Origin: Rhynchosporium graminicola
Lineage: Eukaryota > Ascomycota > Leotiomycetes > Helotiales > Ploettnerulaceae
Direction: 5' to 3'
Assembly (NCBI GenBank): GCA_900074885.1
Contig: FJUW01000013.1
Location: 849,580-913,579 of the forward strand
DNA: 64,000 nt
The notes below the pieces were generated by a model that did not search any database, was not told where the DNA came from, and was given only the letters and a program-made list of their open reading frames with translations. Both the position numbers and the translations under genes were made by a program. Each line of letters opens with the position of its first letter. Position 1 is the stretch's first letter. This document shows, piece after piece, positions 11,028-22,427 of the stretch.

Positions 11028-11672
11028 TCGATGGCTTGTCTTTTTCAGGCGGGCTATTTCTTTAAAGCAGTTTGGGGGCTTGGGAGTGTGTATGTACGTA
11101 CTTTTAAAAGTATGTTGACTGTATGCTTTGCAAACGGATAAATTGCACGTAGTTTAGGTAGGGTAGAGCGATCCGATAGTCCGAGGCGCAATATTATATT
11201 CCCTCTATTTATTTCCATCCAACTCCCCTCACACTTTTTCTCCTAGCCTCTCCTCTTCTCCCAAGAGCCAAGGCTTCTCCTCCTGAACTCTGTGTTTTAC
11301 TCTCGTGTGACTGCCTTAGTCGTCCTCCACCACCCCCTCCCTTCCTCTCTCCTACCCCTTGTCCAATTCTCCAACACTCCAAAAGTCCTCAAATACAGAC
11401 ACAAGATGCATAAACATCCATGCGTAAAATTAAGATGCTATATTTTGTTTTTTGGGAATCTGATAATCTCATCTCATGTCCGCTGAAATATGAGATTACA
11501 AGGGGCGAGTTTGTCGATAGAACAGAAGATGTGCTTCGCATTCCCATTTCGTATATTCTGGGTACAGATAAAATCGTCTTTTCCCTTCTCTTTCTTTCTC
11601 ACATGTCGAGATCATATCATATGTATTCATTCATCATTACGCCGATTCTCGATTTGTAACGTAGTCGCTCCG
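11028..11672. other. Convergent intergenic region ALO1/zinc-ribbon gene
   Basis: 645 bp between the ends of two convergent genes. The sequence 11210-11400 is pyrimidine-rich with many CTC and TCC runs. No supported coding region. Confidence 0.45.
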
Positions 11673-12868
11673 TCAAGAAGCGGCCGCTATGGGAGTCGAG
11701 ATGTTCAACGCGGCCAGCCTCGCTTGCACTGCTCTTAAAACATCGGGGTCAGGTGCGGGCTCGACTCGGACAGGTTTTGCTCGTGGACAGTCGGAACACA
11801 TTGGATGATTGCAGCGGACACATGCGAGTGGTTCAACGTTGCCTTCTCTACGAGCTTTGCCTTCTTCGCTGTCGGGGTGAGGGACGGCGGGGAATACTTT
11901 GAGACATTTATGACAGGAGAACTTGACGGGGATGGTGGTGTTGGATGAGAATGCATCTCCAGGATAGCCGTCGGGGTATTTTTTCTTCTTGTGTCTAGAG
12001 TATAGTTAGTATTGTGAGAATGTGAGATGATTGAGCGAAGATGTACGTACGGGTCTCTAGGACATTCAGTACAGCGGACGTGGCCACAGCCGGTACAGGT
12101 CTTGTTTCCTCTGATGAAGAGACTCTTGCACTCATGACAAGTACGACGGACTCTCTGCTTAGGCTCTTTCCTGACAAGTGGTTGTCCACCTGGTCTGGCA
12201 CTCGGTCTCGTCAACAAGATCTGCTCCCGCAATCCCCAGTAGGTGTCTGGCTCAATCGCAATGACAGGAGCGACAGCTGGGCTCTTCTCTTTCTTCTCTG
12301 GTTTCTTCAAAGGATATCTCGGACAGGCCTTGCATCTGACATGCTCGCACTCGGCACAAACTCTGCTTCCTCGGAAGGTGGCATTACATCTATGACAAGA
12401 CCTATGTATTCGCATCCTGATGGGCTTCTCCATGCGAGATATCTCTCTATCTGGTCCGCTGTACATTGGGTTGACGGTCATTGCGAAATGGTCCGACAAT
12501 TTTTTTGCTCGAGCCGCATCAATCTGTGATCTCATAAATTTGGTCTGTTGAGGTCCTTCGGGAGTTGTTGTCTTGACTACCGGTTCCGGCGCCAAAGTTG
12601 GCGCTGGAGCGGAAGCTGAAGCAATGACCGGTGTTGGTTCGGAAGATTTGGTGACACTATCCATCAATTAGTACGAATAGAAAACGGGTACTGGAATTAA
12701 TGACCTTGGTCCAGCAGTTGTAGTAAGTGGCGTTGACTTTGAAGAGAACGACAATCGTTTGGAGCCATCACTCCTCTTCAGCACAGTCTTCATCCTCGAC
12801 ACCATCTTGCTCAACCCACCCTTCTTCTCCTGCGGTACACCAGGGCCATCCTTTGCCGGTGCGCTCAT
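11673..12868 (-). CDS. Three-repeat CxxC zinc-ribbon protein, function unknown
   Basis: Conserved-looking fungal protein of about 363 aa, not assignable to a named gene. Exons: 12868-12705, 12656-12051 and 11994-11673. Intron 1 (12704-12657) has a GTCATT donor and TACTAATTG branch; intron 2 (12050-11995) a GTACGT donor and ACTAAC branch. Both joins keep frame. The protein starts with a basic stretch (SKMVSRMKTVLKRSDGSKR), then an Ala/Pro-rich linker, then three cysteine-paired repeats: CHRCNATFRGSRVCAECEH, CHECKSLFIRGNKTCTGCGH and CHKCLKVFP followed by CVRCNHPMCSDCP. Each repeat has two CxxC pairs and a following CxxC within 'VRCxxCPR', fitting zinc binding. It may be a nucleic-acid or protein adaptor; that is inference only. 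Confidence 0.85.
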
Positions 12869-13255
12869 TGTGCGAAGAGTAAGTTTGTTATATGTGTAAG
12901 TCGGCGATGGTCGTGCTTAATTCTCCATCAATCTTCGGTGTCCTGGCGTATGTTTCCTTTTGCTCTTCCGGCCTTACACTCGAGTTGTTCCAAGTGGTCG
13001 GGTTCGGATTCCAGTGACAGTCTATCGGGTATGATCAGCTCGAAGCAATCAAGGTGATGCGCCGTAAGTGTAACCACAGAATTGGTATCTAAGGGTATGT
13101 ATGGTGTTGGTCGTCTCTAAGCAGCTGTGGAAGGTGCTGACTGATGGGTGATTGAGTTAAATAAGGTTTGAGGCCAGCTGGGACGTCTTCTGTCGTGGTA
13201 CTGGGATTTGGCGGCGGCGGAAACTTGAAAGAAAAGGTGGGGTTTTGAAGGGGAG

Positions 13256-13300
13256 GGATGGGATGGGATGGGATGGGATGGGATGGGATGGGATGGGATG
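13256..13300. repeat. (GGATG)9 short tandem repeat
   Basis: Nine uninterrupted GGATG units, followed by degenerate GAGTG and GAGCG units. It lies about 390 bp upstream of the zinc-ribbon gene start. The purine-rich strand has regularly spaced GGG runs (GGATGGGATGGG frame), so G-rich secondary structure is possible. A shorter complementary run (CCATC units) is at 16891-16908. Confidence 0.95.
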
Positions 13301-13682
13301 GAGTGGAGCGAGAGTGGGTGGGTTCATTGGAGAGAAAGAAGCGAAGGGGGGAGGGGCACTCGGGGAGAGGTGGCACAGACTTGATAATAATTATATTGCA
13401 GCGAGGGGGCAGACCTGGGCAGGCAGGCCTGGAGTCCAGGCTTACAGTACTGAGTAGAGACAGGCAGGGCAAGAGTTCAAGGAGTCGAGGACTGTATCAA
13501 TCGTTGTACCACTTTGTTGGAGAGAGACAAGAAATGAGAGGAGAAAGGTGGCAATAATGAACCAGCCAACCAAACGTAAACAAATACCAGACAGCTTACA
13601 CTGCTGCTGCTCTGCGATGCTTCATTCCGCGGTAAGATGGTTCCCGTTCCACCAAAGACGCGAGAGATACGCCAGTAGTACA

Positions 13683-13707
13683 CACTACACTACACTACAC
13701 TACACTA
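13683..13707. repeat. (CACTA)5 short tandem repeat
   Basis: Five CACTA units followed by imperfect CTACAG-type repeats to about 13740 (TACAGTTACTACAGTACAGT). Seen directly. No associated gene. Confidence 0.9.
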
Positions 13708-14603
13708 CAGTTACTACAGTACAGTGACTACAGTAGTACTTGCCCTACCAAGCTACACTAACTACACTAACTGCCCTGACAGCGAGAAAGATTGTTTGGA
13801 CGAGCTCTATCTAGTCTACAGGCCGTCGAGAGGCCCTATAGGCTTAGCCTAGTCTAAGATACTGTAGCTGCGGCTGCGGCCGCAACAGGCCCGGCCCTGG
13901 ACCACACGCTAATCTTCGGACACAAATCCTAAAGCGGTAATAAGAGTCGAGATTTCCTGAGGTAGGCAGGCTAGCTAGGTACAAGTAGGTATCTAGCGTC
14001 CAAGGTTACGCTCGTCTACAACTGCAAGCCATGTTTATAATACTTTAGAATCTTATCGATCCAAGATACTCATCCCATCCTAATATATATATATCTTAAT
14101 ACTTGATAGTAGCTTAAGAGGAAATCGCCACGAGGCAAAAGCATATCCCAACGGCTGGCTCTCTCTCTCGTGGTATCGACCGAAAGGGAATTGTCCGATC
14201 GAAAAGTGTTCGGGAATCCACGAATCGAATCCCAATATGCCGTTTCCAGTGCGACATTCCATCTCATCCCGTCCCGTAAGAGACCCATGCTTCCCGCCCA
14301 ACCAGTGGTACCTACCTACTACATAGTCCTCGTATAGATTTGCTCTTCCAGCAAACGGACCAAGATCACGGTTAAGGGGTACAGGTAAAGAGCGGGATAG
14401 CTAGCATTCATTGTAAGTCCGTGCAATCAATCCCTTCCACGGCTTCTGTTCTTTTGGAATCTGGGTTGGACCTATTGAACTGAACTTCCTTCGTGTAGCA
14501 GTTACCGCCTCGGAACGCTTCCACTTCTTTAAACATGTGCATTAAGATTTAGTTATACAGAGAGGCGTCTTTGGGCAGAAATCATGCTACTGTACATTAA
14601 TTA

Positions 14604-14890
14604 CTACCAGCTACAATAGGCGGCACCGTATCCCATTGGGTTCTTCAACGCCCGGCCGGTCTGATATCCACGGCCAATCATGTAATCTCCCTCCTCTCCC
14701 GGGCAGATGCAGCACTTCTCCGGTACTTGTTCCCACCAAACAACAGACAGAATATCCGCCACCTTACCAAACTTCGACACCGCCCTCTCCATGTATCTTG
14801 CACAACTCTTCACAAGCCCTCCAGGAAATGTCAGCTCCCGGGCATTTTCTTGTCGCCGGATGATGAACAGACCACAAAAAGCACCCTGCT
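14604..14890 (-). other. Possible coding exon or gene remnant
   Basis: An open frame of about 95 codons on the minus strand begins after a TAG/CAG near 14890 and ends at the stop at 14604. It contains CGLFIIRRQENARELTF, SCARYMERAVSKFGKVA and a cysteine-bearing end (EKCCICPGEEGDYMIG ... AAYCSW). Composition looks protein-like, and a CAG at its left border could be a splice acceptor. I could not find an upstream exon that joins in phase, and I do not recognise the family. It could be the 3' exon of an unrecognised gene, a relic, or chance. Confidence 0.25.
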
Positions 14891-17020
14891 ATGACATGAG
14901 GCCCCCGCGTTGCACCGTACCCTACCCTGTACCATGACATGGCCATCTGTCTGGTCTCATGTCTGCCAAAGTGATGGCAGAAAAACAAAAAAAGAGACGA
15001 ACGAGCTAACAAGTTCGAGCATAGTATGGAGAAAAGACAAGACCTTTTGGACTTGGACAAGAACTCGATCATGTGCAAGCCAGCCACGACTCCCAGCTCC
15101 CGGAACCAGTGGGCAAAGCTCCATGCTTCCGTTTCGCTTCGGATTCACAATCCAAAAGCGCCACGGCCCGCCAATAAAATGGAAACGACGTATCACCCGA
15201 ATCATCGTTAACGAACTGTATATAAGTATTCCAAATTACATCCAAACCCCGTTGTGGATATTCACTGACACGAACCCATGCTTCGACCGCTCGACGTGGA
15301 GGAATTCCGAGCAAGGGAAGGAACAGAGAAAGGAAAGATGTTCGGGCCTGAGACCTCTTACAGGACTGTGCTTCTTCTCCATTTCAATATCCACTGCCAT
15401 GGCTCTCTAAGGTTCATATCGTATGGATGGACAATGGCTTACCGATTTACCTCCGAGATTAATATGTTGAGGATTATGAATCGTGAAAGATCATCTGGGT
15501 TTCGGATCAGAGTCGAGCCAAACCAGGCTCGAGCCAGGCACTCTCCCTGTCGTCCGCGTATTATTTCCGGTCCGGAAGTACGGTACGATAGTACCTGACT
15601 TTGAACGCGGGCTCGGCTCGCGGGCTTTAGTGATTGATAGGTATTCAGTGGCTTGCGAGAGTCTCACAGAACCTAGCGATAACGTCAGATTTGCGCAATC
15701 AGTCTCGGCCTATTATATCGGATGGGTCACAAGTGAGATGCCATACCGATACCAGTTCTATGGGTGCGGCGGTTCCAGGTATTCACGGTTGGCGTTCAGG
15801 CTGTTTGAGCGACGCCCAATACACTGGTACCGATCGTACAGGCTAGTATCAAAAGTGGCGTTTTTTCGAACCACCATCGAAACAGTGGCAGCTTCTGTTT
15901 AGGTATGTAAAATGTCATCACTTCCTCAAATCACCTACTTACTACATAGAAATAAGAAGGTTGTAGAGTGAATTTACATGTGTTGCACGAAAGGTACACC
16001 TCTTCGCTCGTCTAATATGGGCTGCCTGCCACCTGGAGAAATAAACTCCTGTCCCGTTCTAGATTCCCAGGTTTTTGTGGTCCCGGATCCATATATCAAA
16101 ACCTTACTCATGAGTAGTGCCATACTTGTATGTGATTTCGCCAATGGTCATGGCCTTGAACTGGGACGGCTCGTACTGTAGCATGATTTCAAAAACACGG
16201 TAGATAGCCACGATAAGAGCTGACGTAGAATCGTATCCTCTGGGCATTTCTGATTCCGCGGAAAGTGCGCTTCCCTTTATCACCCTTCAGAGTAAGGAGG
16301 GCTGGATTCGAGACCTTTCCACAGTCACTAGCTTTTCCAACGCCCAATTATGGATTTTGTCCAGTTCTTGCCTGTCTTACCTATCTATAGATGTTAACTC
16401 GCATATTCCTCTTTCAGCATCTCTCAGACATCATCAACTCAAACGTCATAAAGCTCTTCTGTAAACCCTTCACTGCGCTGTTATTATTAGCTATAGCCAC
16501 ATCCTACCCCAACATCCTTTAAGCTGAAAGGAAGTGCTCGATTCCTATTCATGCTCCGCATCCCCCTCCATAGAGCCAAGCCAGGACAAGCATCGATAAA
16601 CGAACACGGCATGCTGAATCACAAATAATACCAAGTATTATAAGAAAAAAAAATTCATATCTTTGTGTCTCTACTTACCACCATGTCACCACATCAAAGT
16701 CAACTTAAGTAGAAACAAGACTCCAACCCTTTTCCAGCCTCCCCCTCACGATCGGGCGTGCGCGTGAAATACTTTGCCTTATGTTTGCTTTATTTTCGTT
16801 TCTTCCCTTTTCCCTGTGAGCGAGCCAGGTCCAGGTTGGGGGCGAGTCACTTGCTAATGCTTTGATAAGCGTGCGGCGTTACGTCCTAACCCATCCCATC
16901 CCATCCCGTCTATCAGGACTTCTGCGTATCCGTGCAGCTTGCTTGCTTTTTGATATTAGGATAGTATCTTGGAGCCGTACATAAATCTCGTTCTTTCGTT
17001 CGTCAAGGAGATGGAGAGAA

Positions 17021-17022
<2 letters not shown>
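14891..17022. other. Gene-poor region, part 2
   Basis: More than 2 kb with no supported gene. The longest frame (139 codons, 15483-15902, plus) lacks motifs and splice logic. A TCGAG-like B-box resemblance at about 16305-16320 was checked and does not form a tRNA. Purely intergenic as far as I can see. Confidence 0.45.

Positions 17023-17100
<78 letters not shown>
17023..17100. repeat. (AG)39 microsatellite
   Basis: Thirty-nine perfect AG dinucleotides (78 bp), continuing into GAAA and GAGA variants to about 17119. It is the longest simple repeat in the window. About 70 bp further, 17191-17220 carries GATA and AAAT tetranucleotide runs. Confidence 0.98.
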
Positions 17101-17105
<5 letters not shown>

Positions 17106-18089
17106 AAGAAAGAGAGAAGGTTTGGGAAATTGAGCTAGCTAGGTGCTTGTGAAGTTGTAAACTTATAAGTGATAGAAAGGTAAATAGATGGATAGATAGA
17201 TAGATAGATAAATAAATAAATCGTTAGATACAGGGTAATTTGTTGCCTGACGGACAGGAAGGCTGCTTACTTAATGAAGTACTTGAGAGTTTCTTTTCTT
17301 TTCTTTTCTTTGCTGCTGTTGAACATTTGAAATATCTAAAGGACAAGCAGATTACAGTTGACCTGCTGGCTGTCAAATTCATCATCAAGCATGGCCAGAC
17401 TTGCAAACAAAGAAAGATAGGTATAGATACATATATAGCCATATATATTTCTAGGTTCAAGCTTAAGGATCGAGCGCGATGTGAAAGTGGACGATGGCAG
17501 GATAGATGGATAATGTGCGGACCTTTATTTTTGTCATGGCTGGCTGGTAAGATTTGGGATGGCAGTATGTGTCACGAGGAATCGTTATGATTGAGACGTG
17601 CGTGTATTGGCCATGAAGGAAAGTCTGAAGTTTAGCTACGAGCAACGTAATTCTGACTCCTGTCATGTTGCACATTCATTTACCCTGGGATCCTAGGTAA
17701 AGTTTGATATCCCGGCAGTCTATCACGATGCATTCTGATACGTATATACTAGTCAAGTATCTTCTTTTCCGGACACATTACAGAAGCAAATAGCTCCGTT
17801 ATACGTGAATAGGCGATCGCAAGTCCACGCTCCCCTATTGATATAGTACCCCGTGAGAAGTATAAGCTAGCGCTAGTTTAGCGAGAACATTCCAAGATAG
17901 TCAATAGTTGACACTTGACAATTGCCTCACAGCTACAAATCGTAGGATTCAATCAACTAAAGCCAGTTAATCTTCAGAAGCTCTGGAAAAGAATGTGAGA
18001 TTCAGCTAGCTTTTCTGTCCGATAAATTCTTCGTATGCGACCCCACAACCGTGATAAAAGCTACAACCCGTCTTTCTACAAACTCTACA
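17101..18089. other. Gene-poor region, part 3
   Basis: No supported gene. A minus-strand open frame at 17224-17460 and a plus-strand frame at 17240-17590 overlap each other and have no motif. From about 17700 the sequence becomes rich in TA dinucleotides, leading into the transposase relic. Confidence 0.45.
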
Positions 18090-18790
18090 CGTTCCGCAAG
18101 GAAAGAGACGGATATCGTACCCTTAGCTTCTTTTAACGCCCCTTATAATGTAGTTTGGTCTTCATCGGAATAGCTGTTCGATTACCGAAGCTCAGGGAAT
18201 ATCTCGAAGCACGTACCTTTCAGTCTCTTCTGGGTAAGCTCGATCAGCGTTCAATTCTAGCGAAAAAGGAGGCTAGTAAGTGATATTTATTCCTGCTATC
18301 TCAAGCTAGGATCGAAACTTATAGGTAATATAAATCGAGGCATTATCTCTTATAAAGATAAGGTAGCCGGCATAGTTCGGGAGGACTAGCTCCTCGAGGA
18401 GTATTAGGTAGAAGTTCGCAAAATACGTATTCTTCTTAGACTCAATCTCGTTCAAGGATCAACAGATCAGACCTCTCTCCTTCTCCTCAAAAGGCTGTCG
18501 AAACTATCACCTATATCCTCTTACCCTTCGCATAGGTTTTGACGTACGTAGGCTTCTAGTTATCGGTCGATTGACACAAATTCCAGACGACCTCTCGCCC
18601 CCCCGCTCTATAGAACACTTTATACTCTACATGTATTACCTCTATCTTCGAGTCTCCCAGTAAGCTCGACAGCAGCGTTTCATGCCTCCTTCTACTCCAA
18701 GTCGGTTGATATAGGAATTGCTTACTTCGAGGCCGGTATACTCTTGATGCTGTCGATACATCATTTTTGGGTGAAGGCTTAAGCACTTGA
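18090..18790 (-). pseudogene. Decayed DDE transposase (Tc1/mariner-like superfamily)
   Basis: Reading the minus strand gives a broken DDE-type transposase. Recognisable pieces in order: VVWNLCQSTDN (about 18590), ERSDLLILERD (18475-18445), ESKKNTYFANFYLILLEEL (next frame, +1 shift), FIRDNASIYITYKF (DNA/Sxx motif around 18345), then INITY-stop-PPFSLELNADRAYPEE (18290-18230), which corresponds to the usual GI-x-WPPYSPDLNPIEHAW block of Tc1/mariner transposases. Stops interrupt where Trp or Gln codons are expected (for example TAG at 18275-18273 in the WPP motif) and at least one frameshift is present. The TGG to TAG and CAG/CAA to TAG/TAA pattern fits repeat-induced point mutation. Terminal repeats were not found. 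Confidence 0.75.
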
Positions 18791-19310
18791 GTATGCGAAC
18801 TTTAGAACTTCTATTATTCATGACTGGACATCTCTGCGAGGTAAAGATCTGCCTTCGCAGAATACCTCAAACTCTACTTACAAATCAACAGGAAAAAGCC
18901 TCCCCAGATCCTAGCCCTAACCCGAATCCTAATCCACCCACCGCAACATGTTCAGCAGATACCCGGTATGATAATACAATGTAGGCTAAGGAAGACACTG
19001 TTATGAACCATCAGACAGCGGTTCGCGAACCCCGAATCAAGTCAAGTATGGTACGTTAAGTCGCGCTTAACTTTGTCAGGATATCAATCGTAGTATCCAT
19101 CAGAACATAATCTTCTCAGACGTCAGACACTGCGGCTGGTATAGATACAATCCGTGGTACTAAGGAGCTCTAGCATCACATTGCCTATCGTGAATTTCAT
19201 CAGATCGGTAGAAAAATTGTGTCTATGTATCATGAGATCTTTCTGTTTTTATCTTGAAAATCCATCTTTCAAGACATAAGTCAGCTATATAAAGCCTACA
19301 CAAAGAAAGA
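18791..19310. other. Gene-poor region, part 4
   Basis: 520 bp between the transposase relic and the pseudouridine synthase gene. CCTAA-type repeats occur at 18911-18945 (CCTAGCCCTAACCCGAATCC). No gene seen. Confidence 0.45.
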
Positions 19311-20700
19311 TCAAGCAATCTCAGGATTCTCATCCTTAACCTTCTCAACGAGATCCTCCATTCCCCCGACTTCAGTGGGCCCCTCAAAACCCTTCGGAGG
19401 CAACGCCCAGGCCGGCAATGGGCTTCTATAACTCCAATTCCCACCCGCATCCTCATACCTCAAGCTATGTAACCACAGCTCGAGCTCCTGGCTCCCCGGA
19501 TCTGTATAAAGCGGAGTTTTACAAACTTCACATAGCTCGCCAGACATCTTCTCGGCTTTCTTTTTGTTGTATTCGTCGACCATCTCGTCGTGGTAGGCGA
19601 CTGCGTCCGCAACTTCAGACTTCCCCATTTTGGAGAGACGTGTGATAATGTCTTCGTCGGTGTCTTGAGAAGCATCGGCATCGTTGAAGCCGAGATTGGA
19701 GCCCCAGACGCGGCGGTTGCAGTAGATAGGATCATTAGCGATTGGATGACCCAAATATTGGAGATGGACGCGGAGTTGATGTGTTCTGCCTGTGACTGGG
19801 AGACATCGGACTATTGAATACCCCTCTTCAACCTCGTCTCCAGTCAGTGTTTCAGCTGGGGCTGTTGGCGGGTAGTATGCGAGTTTCTTGAAGACAGTAC
19901 GAGCTGACTTTCCATTTGCTCGTACTCGATTGAGTCCCAGTTTTGGTGAAATCTGCAAAATCGGCATATCGCACAGGACCTCTCCATCTGGAAATTCACC
20001 CTTGACACGAGCTATGTATTCCTTCCTAACAGTCCTTTCGGTGATCTGTAAACTCAGATCTACAGCAGCTTGTGCATGCTTCGCAATAAACATGACTCCA
20101 CTTGTTAATCTGTCAAGTCTATTACATGGCAGCGGGTTCCATGCATTCCCTCGCTCCGCCCGCATGATTTCAACGACGGAGTTGAAGTTATACCGGCCGG
20201 CGGGATGTACTGGAACACCTGCGGGCTTATTGATGACAATCATATCGTCGTCTTCGTGTAGGACTCCAATCGGTAACGCGGTAACGGGCGGTTCGTGTCG
20301 ATGTAGTGTATGCGATATGACATCTCCGTTCTTTATGTTTTGTGTTGTAGGTACAGGTTTGCCATTGACGGTCACAAAGCCGCGTTCTATGGCATCTTTC
20401 TAATCCTGTTAGCCATGAGCATCCATTCTGAATATCTGCAAGACTTACATAATATTCAAGCGGCCTATCTCTAAATTCGCTAGAAAAGATATCCAACAGC
20501 TCCCTGCCCCTCCATCTTTCCTTACAATATGTATTGTATGTAAAATGGTACGGCGCAACTCTCCTTAATCCATTTTCGAGAAAGTACGGCTGCGGCCATG
20601 AATTGCACGGTGTAATAACAACGTCTGGCGGCTCTACAAAAGGATTGTTCTCGATAAGTGGATCGTAGTTTGATTTCTCGGGGACTTTGACCAGTGCCAT
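19311..20700 (-). CDS. RluA-family RNA pseudouridine synthase (Pus8/Pus9-like)
   Basis: Converts uridine to pseudouridine in RNA; by resemblance to the yeast Rib2/Pus9 group the likely target is position 32 of tRNAs. Two exons, 20700-20449 and 20399-19311, intron 49 nt (GTAAGT donor, GCTAAC branch), 446 aa. An S4-like N-terminal segment (FVTVNGKPVPTTQNIKNGD, split by the intron just before it) precedes the catalytic domain. Seen: VLHEDDDMIVINKPAGVPVH, the catalytic NRLDRLTSGV motif with its aspartate, IARVKGEFP, and the closing VTGRTHQLRVHLQYLGHPI. After about residue 340 there is a C-terminal extension with CEVC pair. No deaminase domain follows, so it is not a full RIB2-type fusion. The frame is open upstream of the ATG but has no earlier ATG. 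Confidence 0.92.
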
Positions 20701-21372
20701 GGTGAAGACGTTCACGGCTCGCCGCCGGGCAAGCAGCGCTGCGATTTTCGGAGATGGAGCCAGCGAGTCGTTGACCTGGAAATACTTTCCGCGGTACAAG
20801 TAAAGAAGTGTGATGGTTAGGTGCGATTGCGCAGTCAATGAGGCTCGGAATAATGCTGTCTGTTCCAACCCTGACTGCAAGGATTACAGTATTTAATCGC
20901 TTATGCTGAGGTGCGGGAGGTCTAAATTAGTGTACCAATTCACTTGCATGTGAGTTCAATGGCTTTTGGCTCGTGGAAATATCCGTAGAGACATAGTCAT
21001 CCCTACTTCTTGCTTGTCGTGATGAAGTGAGGAGGAGATAGTGAATCCGCAACGAGGAACCAACGCATGGTAGCACATCAACGTGACGAAGATCCTCAGG
21101 TTTCCTCGAATCAAGCATTCCTACAAGCACAATAAGAATTAAGTGAGTCTTGAATTATGTATTGTATTGCGACTCAGGTATTTCATTCCTCCGAGTAGCC
21201 CGTGGCGATTGACGCTATTCTCTATGCTTCTCTACCGTAACTCCCGCTAAACAGACGATGCTATTCCATTCGCATCACCCAATGAAAGCAAATATCCACA
21301 CAAAGCAATGCTTTGCCCCAATCAGACATGATCCAAAACCTCTAAAGTACGCCCTAGTTCATTATCAACACA
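20701..21372. other. Intergenic pseudouridine synthase/SPT2
   Basis: About 670 bp. It carries the promoter of the pseudouridine synthase gene (leftward) and the 3' end of SPT2. The frame upstream of the synthase ATG is open to 20880 but starts only with TTG. Nothing else recognised. Confidence 0.45.
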
Positions 21373-22427
21373 TCATCGCCGAGACTTTGCCATCGCAGCC
21401 AGTCGCTTCCTCTTCTCCTCCTTCTCTCGCTTGAGTCTATTCTCCTCTGCCAATGCCTGAGCATCTTCACGACGAGCGATCCTAGCGGCCTGCTCCTCTT
21501 CATCGTCGACTTCAAATGCAGCGGCTTCCATATCAGAAAGATCAGACTCATATTCTGGCTCATCCTCCTCCTCCTCCTCTTCTTCCTCTTCCTCCTCGCT
21601 GGGGTAGGCATAGCGCGCACCGTACCTATCACCCCGTGATCTATCTCGATCAGAACCTCTGTTGTATCGTAACGAAGCAGAAGAAGATGAGGACTTCGAG
21701 GCTGATCCACCAGGCTTTGGCCTTGAGGTTCCAGTATATCCAGTCGTAGCCAAAGCGGCCTTCTTGACTTTCTTCTCAGGGACTGGTTCGGGGCGAACTT
21801 TTCCACTACTCTTCACGTTCTTTTGCCCGTTCAGGATGGGATTTTGGCCCATCTTGCTGAACTTGCTATCCGGCGCCAGATTCTTCTGTAACTTCGATGA
21901 CTTCTGCAATTTCATATCCTCCCTCTCCCGTTTGCTTGGCTGTTTCTCGATTCGTTTGTGTTGAATCTTTCCAACTTGTCCTAGCGTTGCCTGTTGTGCC
22001 TTTCCTCTAGCCATAATCTCTGCGTATGATCCCTTCTTTGGCGGGGCTTTCGGACCGTCATTATTAGGAGGAGGTGTGGGCTGTCCATTTTTAAAAGATG
22101 TCGTCGATGTTGAAGGTCGAGAGAGCGGTTGTTTTTGTGCACTCTGTCCCAGCTTCATCCTCGACATTGGCGCATCGACGGTGGTAGGCCTGTTCGATTG
22201 CGTCACAGGTCGCGATAGTGCAGTTGCTGGTACCTGTGTTCTCTGAACCTTCTCAAGTGGCTTCCGAGGTTGATCATCGGCTTTGCGCTTTGGGGTAGAG
22301 GACGAGCTGTATGAAGGCTGAGTAGGACTTGGCTGACCACTAATTTGAGCCAGAAGATCACCGATCTATATAACAGATTGTTAATAGGCAGCGCTTTGTT
22401 CACGGCAAAAGGGCTTACAGGAGGCAT
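21373..22427 (-). CDS. SPT2: SPT2 chromatin protein
   Basis: Histone H3-H4 binding chromatin protein acting in transcription elongation and nucleosome retention. Exon 1 is only nine nucleotides (22427-22419, Met-Pro-Pro); the intron 22418-22366 has GTAAGC, a TTAAC branch and a TATAG acceptor; exon 2 is 22365-21373. Total 333 aa. The join gives MPPIGDLLAQISGQPSP, a typical N-terminus. The long middle is disordered and basic. It contains KKGSYAEIMARGKAQQ, common to fungal Spt2. Then follow an uninterrupted acidic Glu run (about residues 268-280) and the C-terminal SPT2 core EYESDLSDMEAAAFEVDDEE, ending in a basic coil (RLKREKEEKRKRLAAMAK). The acidic core and basic tail order is the SPT2 family signature. 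Confidence 0.9.

Larger units (their letters stand above)
12869..14600. other. Gene-poor region, part 1
   Basis: No gene is supported. It holds the promoter of the zinc-ribbon gene, the GGATG and CACTA short tandem repeats listed separately, a GC-rich patch near 13865-13895 and an AT run at 14081-14095. Open frames across the GGATG repeat are products of the repeat itself. Confidence 0.5.

Noticed and set aside
13245..13557. Open frames across the GGATG repeat
   Set aside because: They are generated by the repeat itself (Gly-Met-Gly-Trp-Asp periodicity) and not a gene.
15483..15902. 139-codon plus-strand frame
   Set aside because: No domain, no splice structure, overlapping alternative frames, in a gene-poor block; best explained by chance.
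16290..16330. tRNA B-box-like GGATTCGAGACC
   Set aside because: No matching A-box, no acceptor or anticodon stem could be folded around it.
20701..20880. Upstream extension of the pseudouridine synthase with a targeting-like sequence
   Set aside because: The open frame begins at TTG, with no ATG before 20700, so I treat it as leader rather than a longer isoform.
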